A stretch of DNA of 64,000 nucleotides from Streptomyces canus 299MFChir4.1 (GTDB taxonomy: Bacteria; Actinomycetota; Actinomycetes; Streptomycetales; Streptomycetaceae): contig NZ_KB911589.1 of the NCBI RefSeq assembly GCF_000383615.1, positions 186,001 to 250,000 of the forward strand, read 5' to 3'. This document shows positions 7,889 through 15,953 of the stretch, one piece after another. Each line of letters opens with the position of its first letter. The first letter of the stretch is position 1. The position numbers and the translations under genes are program-made. Under the pieces are notes generated by a model. It was given only the letters and a program-made list of their open reading frames with translations. It was not told the DNA's origin and searched no databases.

Positions 7889-9067
7889 GTGTCGCTGCCA
7901 CCCCTGGTCGAGCCCGCTGCCGAGCTCACCGTAGACGAGGTCCGCAGGTACTCCCGCCACCTGATCATCCCCGATGTCGGGATGGACGGGCAGAAGCGGC
8001 TGAAGAACGCCAAGGTGCTCTGTGTGGGCGCCGGCGGCCTGGGCTCGCCGGCGCTGATGTACCTGGCCGCGGCGGGCGTCGGCACGCTCGGCATCGTGGA
8101 GTTCGACGAGGTCGACGAGTCGAACCTGCAGCGCCAGATCATCCACAGCCAGGCCGACATCGGCCGCTCCAAGGCCGAGTCCGCCCGCGACTCCGTCCTC
8201 GGCATCAACCCGTACGTGAACGTGGTCCTTCACGAGGAGCGGCTCGAGGCCGACAACGTGATGGACATCTTCAGCCAGTACGACCTGATCGTCGACGGCA
8301 CCGACAACTTCGCGACCCGCTACCTGGTCAACGACGCGTGCGTGCTGCTCAACAAGCCGTACGTCTGGGGCTCGATCTACCGCTTCGACGGCCAGGCCTC
8401 CGTCTTCTGGTCCGAGCACGGTCCCTGCTACCGCTGCCTCTACCCGGAGCCCCCGCCCCCCGGCATGGTCCCCTCCTGCGCCGAGGGCGGCGTGCTGGGC
8501 GTGCTGTGCGCGTCCATCGGCTCCATCCAGGTCAACGAGGCCATCAAGCTCCTCGCGGGCATCGGCGAGCCCCTTGTCGGCCGTCTGATGATCTACGACG
8601 CCCTGGAGATGCAGTACCGCCAGGTCAAGGTCCGCAAGGACCCGAACTGCGCGGTCTGCGGCGAGAACCCGACCGTCACCGAGCTCATCGACTACGAGGC
8701 CTTCTGCGGCGTCGTCTCCGAGGAGGCCCAGGAGGCGGCCGCCGGCTCGACGATCACTCCCAAGCAGCTCAAGGAGTGGATCGACGACGGCGAGAACATC
8801 GAGATCATCGACGTCCGCGAGATCAACGAGTACGAGATCGTCTCCATCCCGGGCGCCAAGCTGATCCCCAAGAACGAGTTCCTCATGGGCACCGCCCTGG
8901 AGGGCCTTCCGCAGGACAAGAAGATCGTCCTGCACTGCAAGACGGGTGTCCGCAGTGCGGAAGTCCTCGCGGTCCTGAAATCCGCGGGCTTCTCCGACGC
9001 CGTCCACGTCGGCGGCGGCGTGATCGGCTGGGTCCACCAGATCGAGCCGCACAAGCCGGTCTACTAG
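7889..9067 (+). CDS. moeZ: Adenylyltransferase/sulfurtransferase MoeZ (ThiF/MoeB-rhodanese)
   Basis: A cytosolic enzyme of 392 residues that activates the C-terminal glycine of small sulfur-carrier proteins (MoaD, CysO or ThiS types) as an acyl-adenylate and then transfers sulfur to form the thiocarboxylate. Residues 1-270 are the E1-like domain, with the ATP loop GAGGLGSPALMYLAAAGVG and DGTDNFATRYLVND. Two CxxC pairs (CYRC, CAVC) form the structural zinc site. Residues 290-390 are a rhodanese domain with the persulfide cysteine in HCKTGVRS near residue 350. The GTG start at 7889 follows a GGAG-type site. A SigR-type promoter precedes it, and a terminator hairpin follows the stop. Confidence 0.95.
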   Translation: MSLPPLVEPAAELTVDEVRRYSRHLIIPDVGMDGQKRLKNAKVLCVGAGGLGSPALMYLAAAGVGTLGIVEFDEVDESNLQRQIIHSQADIGRSKAESARDSVLGINPYVNVVLHEERLEADNVMDIFSQYDLIVDGTDNFATRYLVNDACVLLNKPYVWGSIYRFDGQASVFWSEHGPCYRCLYPEPPPPGMVPSCAEGGVLGVLCASIGSIQVNEAIKLLAGIGEPLVGRLMIYDALEMQYRQVKVRKDPNCAVCGENPTVTELIDYEAFCGVVSEEAQEAAAGSTITPKQLKEWIDDGENIEIIDVREINEYEIVSIPGAKLIPKNEFLMGTALEGLPQDKKIVLHCKTGVRSAEVLAVLKSAGFSDAVHVGGGVIGWVHQIEPHKPVY

Positions 9068-9085
9068 TCCCACGGCTTCCCGGGA

Positions 9086-9114
9086 GGGGCTCGGCACCAC
9101 GTGTGCCGGGCCCC
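9086..9114. terminator. Terminator between moeZ and the convergent hydrolase gene
   Basis: A 12-base stem (GGGGCTCGGCAC / GTGCCGGGCCCC, one G-T type mismatch) with a 5-base loop sits in the 53-base gap between two convergent genes. It is followed by TTTCC, so it can serve moeZ and probably also the opposite strand. Confidence 0.7.
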
Positions 9115-9120
9115 TTTCCG

Positions 9121-10668
9121 CTACCCGCGCAGGGCGCAGACCTTGCCGTCCTTCGGCACCGTGCCCTTCAGCAGATACGCGTTCACCGTGGAGTCCACAC
9201 AGTCGCTCCCGTTCCCGTACGCCCCGTGTCCCTCGCCCTTCCAGGTGAGCTCCACACCGACCCCCCTGCCCAACTCGTCCGCCATCCTCCGGGCACCTTC
9301 GTACGGCGTCGCCGGGTCGCCCGTGTTGCCGATCACCAGGACCGGTGCCGCACCGGGCGCGCTCACCTCCGGGGTCTCGTACTGCCCGGGCACCGGCCAG
9401 TCGTGGCACCAGCCGGCCGCGTCCCAACCGAGGAAGGGGCCGAACACGGGGGAGATCCTCTCGAACTCGGGCAGCAGCTTCTTCGCCTGCGTGAGGCTGG
9501 GCCGCTGCTTGTCGTCCAAGCACGATATGACCCGTTGGGCCTGCGGGAGCAGGCCGTAGCGGCCCGAGGAGTCCCGTTCGTTGTAGCCGTCGGCGAGCGC
9601 CAGCAGTTCGGAGCCGTCCCCCTGCTCGGCGGTGTCGAGCGCGCTGGTCAGCGAGGGCCAGCTGTCCTGGCGGTACAACGGCCAGACGATGCCGGTGAAC
9701 GCGAGGACCTGGGTCAGCTTCCGCCCGGAATAGGTGTCCAACGGGCGCGCGTCGATCCGATCCACCAGGTCCGCGATCTTCCGGGTGCCCCGTGCGGGGT
9801 CCTGACCGGTGGACCTGAGGTAGTTGTCGAGCGCGCGCTGGAAGCCCCGGGCCTGGTTCTCACGGTGGGCCACCAGGTCGGCGCTCGGGTCGACGACCGC
9901 GTCGAGCGCCAGCCGCCCCACGTTCTCCGGGAACAGGTGGGCGTAGACGCCGCCGATCTCGGTGCCGTACGAGATGCCGAAGTAGTGCAGCTCGCTGTCG
10001 CCGAGGACCTGGCGCATCAGGTCCATGTCCCGTGCGGTGTCGGTGGTCGAGACGTGTGCCAGGAGGTCGCCCGCGTCCTTCTCGCAGCCCCGGGCGAAGT
10101 CGGTGGCGTCCCTGAGGTACGCCCGCTCCTCGGCCGGGGTGTCAGGAGTGGGGTCCACCGCCTCGGCCACCTGCGTCTCCTTGTCACTGCGACAGCGGAC
10201 GCCTTCGCTGGCACCGACCCCGCGCGGGTCCCAGCTCACCAGGTCGTACCGCTCGCGCAACAGGGAGACGGTGGCGGCGTACCCGGGCAGTCCGGCGACG
10301 CCCGAGGCGCCGGGGCCGCCGAAGTTGAACAGGAGCGAGCCGATGCGCTCCCCGCCGCGCGCCTTGGAGCGGATCAGTGCGAGGTCGATCGTCTCGCCTC
10401 CCGGCCTCGACCAGTCGAGCGGCACCTCCAGCGTCGCGCACTGCCAGTCCCTGCCGGGCGCGGAGGAGTCCGCGGTGGCCTTGCAGCGCTCCCAGTCGGG
10501 CTGCTGCGAGGTCAGTGCGGCGGGCAGCGCCTTCGCGCCGGTCGTGCTGGGCCTCGCGCTGCCCGATCGCTCGTCCGCCGCCCCGCCGCCGGACGAGCCG
10601 CCGCTGCACCCGGCCACCAGCAGCGCGGCAGCGGCGGTCGCAGCCGCCCACCGTACGAAACGCCCCAT
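9121..10668 (-). CDS. Secreted TAP-type alpha/beta hydrolase, lipoprotein (first of tandem pair)
   Basis: A predicted extracytoplasmic serine hydrolase of 515 residues from the tripeptidyl aminopeptidase/SlpD family. The N-terminus MGRFVRW...LLVAGCSGG is a lipoprotein signal with lipobox cysteine. The oxyanion and nucleophile regions are FNFGGPGASG and FGISYGTEIGG (GxSxG), and the C-terminal TAP domain has VIGNTGDPATPYEGARRM and a catalytic histidine in GHGAYG. I chose the ATG at 10668 since the signal peptide begins there behind a GGGAGGGGG site; the open frame continues upstream. It is a close paralogue of the next gene, which is also on this strand. The likely role is peptide or ester hydrolysis outside the membrane. 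Confidence 0.88.
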   Translation of the reverse strand: MGRFVRWAAATAAAALLVAGCSGGSSGGGAADERSGSARPSTTGAKALPAALTSQQPDWERCKATADSSAPGRDWQCATLEVPLDWSRPGGETIDLALIRSKARGGERIGSLLFNFGGPGASGVAGLPGYAATVSLLRERYDLVSWDPRGVGASEGVRCRSDKETQVAEAVDPTPDTPAEERAYLRDATDFARGCEKDAGDLLAHVSTTDTARDMDLMRQVLGDSELHYFGISYGTEIGGVYAHLFPENVGRLALDAVVDPSADLVAHRENQARGFQRALDNYLRSTGQDPARGTRKIADLVDRIDARPLDTYSGRKLTQVLAFTGIVWPLYRQDSWPSLTSALDTAEQGDGSELLALADGYNERDSSGRYGLLPQAQRVISCLDDKQRPSLTQAKKLLPEFERISPVFGPFLGWDAAGWCHDWPVPGQYETPEVSAPGAAPVLVIGNTGDPATPYEGARRMADELGRGVGVELTWKGEGHGAYGNGSDCVDSTVNAYLLKGTVPKDGKVCALRG

Positions 10669-10754
10669 TCCAGTCCCCCTCCCAAGCCGTCCGTGTCGAG
10701 CCACGAACGTCGGTCCGGCCATGGTAGGCCGATCACGGGACACTCGCCCGAGCC

Positions 10755-10763
10755 TGTGGATAA
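10755..10763 (-). other. DnaA-box-like 9-mer
   Basis: TGTGGATAA on the plus strand reads TTATCCACA on the minus strand, the classical DnaA box. It lies in the 137-base gap upstream of the first TAP-type hydrolase gene. A single box here is not an origin, and any function is unproven. Confidence 0.4.
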
Positions 10764-10805
10764 CCATCTGACCAGCGGTTTCGTGGAGGCTTAGTCGACC
10801 GTGCG

Positions 10806-12350
10806 CTACGAGCAGACGGTCCCGGCCGCCGGTACCTTCCCGGTGAGGAGATAGCCGTTCACGGCGTCCTGGACGCACTTGTTCTTGCTGTCGTACGACC
10901 CGTGCCCCTGCCCCTTGTACGTCAGCTCGACGCCGACACCTTCACCGAGCGCCTGCACCATCTTGCGGGCACCCTCGTACGGGGTCGCCGGGTCGCCGGT
11001 GTTGCCCACGACCAGGATCGGCGCCGAGCCGGCGGCGCTCACGTCGGGATGGTCGGCGGCTCCCGCCACGGCCCAGTCGGTGCAGGTCACCATCGACCAG
11101 GCCATGAAGTCGCCGAACAGCGGCGACGCGGCACGGAACGCGGGCAGCTTCCGCTCGACCTCGGCGGCGGTGTACCGGGGCTTGTCGTCGGCGCAGTTGA
11201 TGGAGATGTTGGCCGCGGCGAGGTTGCTGTACTCGCCGTTCTCGCTGCGCCCGTTCATCGAGTCGGACAACAGCATGAGGACCCTGCCGTCACCTTCGTA
11301 CGCCTGCTCCAGGCCCTCGGTCAGGTACTCCCAGAAGTCCTTCGAGTACAGGGCCTGCGCGATGCCGTTGGTCGCGGCGGTCTGGGTCAGCACCCGCTGC
11401 CCGATGCCGGGGAGCGGCGTCCCGTCGAGGTCGGCCAGGAGTTTCGCGATGCGGTTCCTGACGTCCTGCGCGGTGTCGCCGACGGGGCAGTCCGTGGGCT
11501 GTGACGTGCAGTCCTCGGCGAAGTTGTCGAGCGCGAGCTGGAAGCCCTCGGCCTGCCCGAGCGAACCCTGTTCGCTGTTCTGCGTCGGGTCGACGACCGC
11601 GTCGAAGACAGCGCGCCCCACGTGCTTGGGGAACAGGTGGGCGTAGACCCCGCCGAGTTCGGTGCCGTACGAGATGCCGAAGTAGTACAGCTTGCCGTCG
11701 CCGAGGACCTGGCGCATCAGGTCCATGTCGCGGGCGGCGTCGGTCGTGCGCACACGCGGCAGCATCTTCTTGGAGTTCTCCTCGCAGGCCGCGTTGAACT
11801 CCCTGGTGTTGTCCAGCAGTGTGGCGCGTTCGGCGGCGTCGTCCGGGGTCGCGTCCTGTTCGAAGTACACGTCGAGCTGCGGGTCGTTCAGGCACTCCAC
11901 CGGGGCGCTGCGGCCGACCCCGCGCGGGTCGAAGCTCACCAGGTCGTAGCGGGTGCGCAGCTTCGCGTAGTCCGAGCCGAAGGCGGGCAGCGTGGTGACC
12001 CCTGAACCGCCGGGGCCGCCGAAGTTGAAGACGAGCGAGCCGATGCGCTTGCCCTCGGCGCCACTGGCCTTGGCCCGGATCAGCGCGATGTCGATCCTGT
12101 CGCCCTTGGGCTCGGCCCAGTCGAGAGGAGCCTTGAGGGTGGCGCACTGCCACTCGGCGCCGCCCGGCAGCGGTGAAGGGGCGTCACCGCCGCCCTCGGC
12201 CCGGGAGGGAGCCGGGCAGTCCTTCCAGTTCAGCTTCTGGGCCGACAGGTCCTCGTCCTGGGAGTCACCGCCGCAGCCCGCCAGCGAGGCGGCCAGCAGA
12301 AGGGCGGTGGCGACCAGGGCGGCGGCGCGCAGTCGAGGGGGATTCGGCAT
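10806..12350 (-). CDS. Secreted TAP-type alpha/beta hydrolase, lipoprotein (second of tandem pair)
   Basis: This protein of 514 residues has the same design as its neighbour: a lipoprotein signal with lipobox (LLLAASLAGCGG), FNFGGPGGSG, the nucleophile elbow YFGISYGTELGG, LVSFDPRGVGRS, and a C-terminal TAP domain with VVGNTGDPATPYEGARKM and GHGSYD. A CxxxxxxC pair in its middle (TSQPTDCP) suggests a disulfide outside the cell. The two genes point the same way with 137 bases between them and share long similar blocks, so they look like a tandem duplication that has since diverged. The ATG at 12350 is the natural start of the signal peptide. Substrate is unknown; S. lividans Tap-family members remove N-terminal tripeptides. 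Confidence 0.88.
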   Translation of the reverse strand: MPNPPRLRAAALVATALLLAASLAGCGGDSQDEDLSAQKLNWKDCPAPSRAEGGGDAPSPLPGGAEWQCATLKAPLDWAEPKGDRIDIALIRAKASGAEGKRIGSLVFNFGGPGGSGVTTLPAFGSDYAKLRTRYDLVSFDPRGVGRSAPVECLNDPQLDVYFEQDATPDDAAERATLLDNTREFNAACEENSKKMLPRVRTTDAARDMDLMRQVLGDGKLYYFGISYGTELGGVYAHLFPKHVGRAVFDAVVDPTQNSEQGSLGQAEGFQLALDNFAEDCTSQPTDCPVGDTAQDVRNRIAKLLADLDGTPLPGIGQRVLTQTAATNGIAQALYSKDFWEYLTEGLEQAYEGDGRVLMLLSDSMNGRSENGEYSNLAAANISINCADDKPRYTAAEVERKLPAFRAASPLFGDFMAWSMVTCTDWAVAGAADHPDVSAAGSAPILVVGNTGDPATPYEGARKMVQALGEGVGVELTYKGQGHGSYDSKNKCVQDAVNGYLLTGKVPAAGTVCS

Positions 12351-12432
12351 GAACCCATCCTGCGCTCGCGCGCGGGAGGACGCTCGGGGCGCGAGCCGTA
12401 AGAGGTACCTGTCACGGCAAGGGCCGTGCGGG

Positions 12433-15114
12433 CTACAGGGCGCCCTTCCGGGACAGCTGGTTGAAGGCCAGCCAGCCCGGCAGCACCGGCAGCCACAGCG
12501 TCAGCAGACGGAACAGCAGGACGGCCGGTGCGGCCACCTCCTTGGGGAGCCCCACGGCGATCAGGCCGACCGTCAAGGTGGCCTCCACGGCGCCCACACC
12601 GCCCGGTGTCGGGGCCGCGGAACCGAGCGCGTTGCCGGCGAGGAAGACGACGGCGACGCTGGCGATGCTGAGCGAGGCGCCCTCGCTGCCGAAGGCGCGG
12701 ATGGAGGCGTCCAGGCACATCACGAAGCAGGCCGTCAGCAGCAGCATGCCGCCGATGCCGGTGATCAGCTTCTGCGGCCGCTGGAGCACGTCCAGCATGC
12801 GCGGCACGACACCCGCGAACAACGACCTCACGCGCGTGACGACGAACTTCCTGAGGAACGGCACCGAGGTGACCACGAGGACGAGCACCGCCACCGTCAG
12901 CAGACCCGCGATGACGGTTCGCGAAGGCGACAGCGACGGCGTCTTCTCGGTACCGGTCAGGTAACCGAAGGACAGCAGCATCAGGATGTGGCAGCCGAGC
13001 CCGAACAGCTGCGAGGCGCCGACACTCGCCACCGCGAGCCCCGGCCGCACCCCCTGGCGTTGCAGGAATCGCGTGTTGAGCGCCACACCGCCGACCGCGG
13101 CCGGTGCGACGATCTTCACGAACGAACCGGCGACCTGGGCCGCCACCGTCCGCAGGAACCCCACCCGCTCGGGCACGAAGCCCAGCAGTGCCATGGCCGC
13201 GGCGAAGTAACTGCACGCGGAGAACAGCACGGCGGCGGCGACCCAGCCCCACTCGGCGTTCTCGATGAGCGGCCCGAACTCGATGTGGGTGAGCTGTGTC
13301 AGCAGGAAGTACGCGCCGATGGCACCCGCGATGAAGCTGATCAGTGTGCGCGGCTTCACCCGCTCCAGGCGAGCCGGCTCGACCGGCGCCTGCGGCCTGA
13401 TCAGCAGCACCTGATGGCGGATCTGCGTCAGCAGGTCCTCTTCGCGCGACTCCTCGATGGCCTCGTCGATGGCCCGCTTCTCCGCCCGGGCCTCCGCCTT
13501 CTCGGCCTTCTTGTCCGGCTTTTCGAGTACGGGCCTGGCGTTCTCCGGCGTTTCCTCCAGACGGGCCTGCTTGGCCTGCTGGGACGCCTCCAGGACGGCC
13601 TCGCGCTCGCGCTGGGCCCGCTCCCGGGCCAGTCGGCGCAGCGTCGCGCGCGTGGAGCGCGTCAGCGCGATCGGCTGGAGCATCGGCAGACAGTCGGCCA
13701 CCGTGTCGGGGCCGAGGATGCTGACCGCCGAGGCCACCGCGCGCTCCGCGCCCGCCAGCAGCCCCAGGGTCGTCACCAACTGGGCGACGTCCATGCGCAG
13801 CAGCAGGGTGCTGGCCGCGATCTCACCGCCGCGCAGATCGGTCAGGATCACCGCGCCGGAACGATCCACCAAGATCGCGTCACCCGCGAGCCTGCGGTGC
13901 GCGATGCGCCGCGACTGCAGCGCCTGCACCTGACGCCAGGTGTTGCGCAGCAGTTCGTCGGTGATCTCGTCCTCGGCCAGCGATTCGAGCGTGCGCCCGC
14001 CGGTGTGCTCGTAGACGAGCATCACGGCGTCGGGGCCGAGTTCGGAGGTGGCGATCAGCTTCGGCGCGTTGGCACCGGCCGCGATCGCCGCGTAGGCGAG
14101 CAGCGCCTCCTGCTCCAGCGCCTGTCTGAGCGACTGGAGGCTGCTGCGGGTGGCGAAGCCGCGCAGGGTGAGGTTGCGCCACACGCGGTAGAAGAAGCCC
14201 TGCGCCTGCTGCTCCCGGTCGACCACCGTCACGTCCAGCGGCGGGCCGTCCTCCAGGGTGACGAAGTAGCGTCGGCCGCGGTCGCCGTTCTCCGCGGTCT
14301 CCGAGGCCTCCTCGCGGGCCGCGCTGACCGGGTGGAAGCCGACGGTCCGCAGGCCCGCGATCAGCGTCCGCCCGGTGGGCCGGACATTGGGCGAGCCGAC
14401 CGCGTACAGCGTCCCGTAGGCGACCGTCCAGCCGATCAGCACCGTCAGGATGATCGAGAACGGTGTGGTGTAGCCGGTGACGAGCATCGAGAACGCGTCG
14501 AGCGTCAGCACGATCCACAGCACCGCCCGCCAGCGCGGCCTGCGGGACATGCCGACGGCCGTCATATAGGCGATGACGGGCGCCAGATAGCCGTGCACGG
14601 GGTCGGTGAGGGCGTGGACGTCGCCGGGGGAGGGCTGGGTGAGCGCCTCCTGGATCGAGCCGGGCGCGCCCTTGGCGACCCACAGGTCGGTGGCGAGCGT
14701 CACACCGTGGGCGAGGACCGCGGCGAGCACACCGTCGGCGATCCGCAGTCCGTCGCGCTTGATCAGGCGTTCGATCGCGAACGCGACCGGGACCAGGAGG
14801 ATCGCGATGCTGGAGGCGAGACCGGCGATCTTGATGAGCAGGTCGGGCGCCTGCCCGGTGCCCTTGTTGATGTCCTGTTCGAGTCCCGAGGTGGTGCCGT
14901 GCGCGAACGCGGCGATCGCGAGCAGCACCACGACGGCCAGCACGCCGACCAGCAGCCGCATCAGATCGGAGGGCCGGTGCACGCGCGCGGGGAGCAGTGG
15001 CTCGTCGCTCTCGACCTCGTCGACGTGCACTTCTTCGGCGTCGGCGGTGTCGGGGCGCGACGAAGCGTCAGAGGTGCTCTCGGCGTCCTCCGGGTGCACA
15101 CCCTGTGGCTTCAT
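12433..15114 (-). CDS. Large membrane protein: N-terminal TM region, kinase-like middle, LPG-synthase-type flippase domain (UPF0104)
   Basis: A protein of 893 residues. After an acidic tail (to about residue 45) come about six membrane helices. A soluble part (residues 250-470) contains YEHTGGRTLESL and a degenerate kinase-like motif, IAHRRLAGDAILVDRSGAVILTD in the style of a lipid/sugar kinase loop; HRRL replaces the usual HxD, so activity is doubtful. A Lys/Glu/Ala-rich coiled coil spans 480-560. The last 300 residues form the eight-helix UPF0104/lysylphosphatidylglycerol-synthase transmembrane domain (AAPTPGGVGAVEATLT, VLLFRLLTLWLP). There is no MprF aminoacyl-transfer domain. The likely role is in envelope lipid or polymer transport. 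A GTG at 15138 is an alternative start; neither has a strong ribosome site. Confidence 0.8.
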   Translation of the reverse strand: MKPQGVHPEDAESTSDASSRPDTADAEEVHVDEVESDEPLLPARVHRPSDLMRLLVGVLAVVVLLAIAAFAHGTTSGLEQDINKGTGQAPDLLIKIAGLASSIAILLVPVAFAIERLIKRDGLRIADGVLAAVLAHGVTLATDLWVAKGAPGSIQEALTQPSPGDVHALTDPVHGYLAPVIAYMTAVGMSRRPRWRAVLWIVLTLDAFSMLVTGYTTPFSIILTVLIGWTVAYGTLYAVGSPNVRPTGRTLIAGLRTVGFHPVSAAREEASETAENGDRGRRYFVTLEDGPPLDVTVVDREQQAQGFFYRVWRNLTLRGFATRSSLQSLRQALEQEALLAYAAIAAGANAPKLIATSELGPDAVMLVYEHTGGRTLESLAEDEITDELLRNTWRQVQALQSRRIAHRRLAGDAILVDRSGAVILTDLRGGEIAASTLLLRMDVAQLVTTLGLLAGAERAVASAVSILGPDTVADCLPMLQPIALTRSTRATLRRLARERAQREREAVLEASQQAKQARLEETPENARPVLEKPDKKAEKAEARAEKRAIDEAIEESREEDLLTQIRHQVLLIRPQAPVEPARLERVKPRTLISFIAGAIGAYFLLTQLTHIEFGPLIENAEWGWVAAAVLFSACSYFAAAMALLGFVPERVGFLRTVAAQVAGSFVKIVAPAAVGGVALNTRFLQRQGVRPGLAVASVGASQLFGLGCHILMLLSFGYLTGTEKTPSLSPSRTVIAGLLTVAVLVLVVTSVPFLRKFVVTRVRSLFAGVVPRMLDVLQRPQKLITGIGGMLLLTACFVMCLDASIRAFGSEGASLSIASVAVVFLAGNALGSAAPTPGGVGAVEATLTVGLIAVGLPKEVAAPAVLLFRLLTLWLPVLPGWLAFNQLSRKGAL

Positions 15115-15300
15115 CGTCTCTTCTTGATCTCGTATCACCAGTCACCGCCCGCACGATGGTGGCATGCTCCACCGACACACCGGGGTGTCAGGGTGCACAT
15201 GCGGGGGCGCACAGTCTGCCGGAAGCGCTGTCCCCGGGCGAGGGATACGCACAGTCGCGAGCCCGTCACATTGTCGGTGGGGTGGTGCAGGATGGGGCGG

Positions 15301-15687
15301 ATGAGCGAGCAGAGCCTTCCTCAGGACGCCCACCCGGAGTACGTGGACGCGCTGCCGGACTACGCCGAGCGGGTCCTCGACGTGGCCGAGCGCATTCCGC
15401 CCGGGCGCGTCATGACGTACGGCGACGTCGCCGAATGGCTGGAGGAGGGCGGCCCCCGCCAGGTCGGCCGGGTCATGGCCCTGTACGGCGGATCCGTTCC
15501 CTGGTGGCGGGTTGTCCGCGCGGACGGCGTCCTGCTCCCGGGGCACGAACTGCGGGCGCTCGACCGGTACCGCGCCGAGGGCACGCCCCTGAAAGAGGCG
15601 AGCAGGGCCGCCGAGGGCCATCTGCCGCGTCTCGACATGAGACGGGCGCGCTGGGACGGCGGCGGCCGTGCGGAGGGTCACACCTGA
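15301..15687 (+). CDS. Alkyltransferase-like protein (MGMT family, no active-site Cys)
   Basis: A cytosolic protein of 128 residues from the O6-alkylguanine-DNA alkyltransferase family. It keeps the helix-turn-helix region (RIPPGRVMTYGDVAEWL), the arginine finger region (GGPRQVGRVM) and the active-site context, but the PCHRV motif is PWWRVV. The acceptor cysteine is replaced by tryptophan, which defines alkyltransferase-like (ATL) proteins. ATLs bind O6-alkylguanine and hand it to nucleotide excision repair rather than repairing it. An ATL gene is also found near adnAB and moeZ in mycobacteria. An ATG at 15292 is possible; 15301 has the better-placed GGATGGGGCGG site. Confidence 0.85.
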   Translation: MSEQSLPQDAHPEYVDALPDYAERVLDVAERIPPGRVMTYGDVAEWLEEGGPRQVGRVMALYGGSVPWWRVVRADGVLLPGHELRALDRYRAEGTPLKEASRAAEGHLPRLDMRRARWDGGGRAEGHT

Positions 15688-15953
15688 CAGCTTCCGCCAT
15701 CCGACGGGCCCGGGACCACACAGAGGCTCGTACGGGGGAAACAGGGCACGTCTGTGGCATGCCGTACGTTCGTGGGGTGAGGGACGTACGGGTCGCGTGG
15801 GCCGCATGGGTCGCGCGGGAAGAAGCGGAAGCCCTGCTTCCGCACTCGGCGTCGGCGTAGCGTCGGCTGCACGCGTCCCCCTCACCCCCCGTCCACCGCC
15901 CTCCACGTGCGGCGGGCCGCCCAACAGCACACCCACCAGGACCGGCGAACCAC
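15688..15953 (+). other. Intergenic region upstream of adnA
   Basis: This 266-base gap carries several CGTACG-rich short repeats (15730-15790) and a small hairpin GCGGAAG / CTTCCGC near 15827-15845. It probably contains the adnAB promoter, but I see no convincing -35/-10 pair. Short ORFs here have no ribosome site and no recognisable product. Confidence 0.35.

Noticed and set aside
6158..9523. Open frame of 1121 codons on the minus strand across the epimerase, spherulin and moeZ genes
   Set aside because: It has no domain and runs antisense to three well-supported genes. Long antisense frames arise from GC-rich codon bias.
11992..15300. Long plus-strand frame leading into the ATL gene
   Set aside because: It is antisense to the second hydrolase and the membrane protein. 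Only the last 129 codons match a family.
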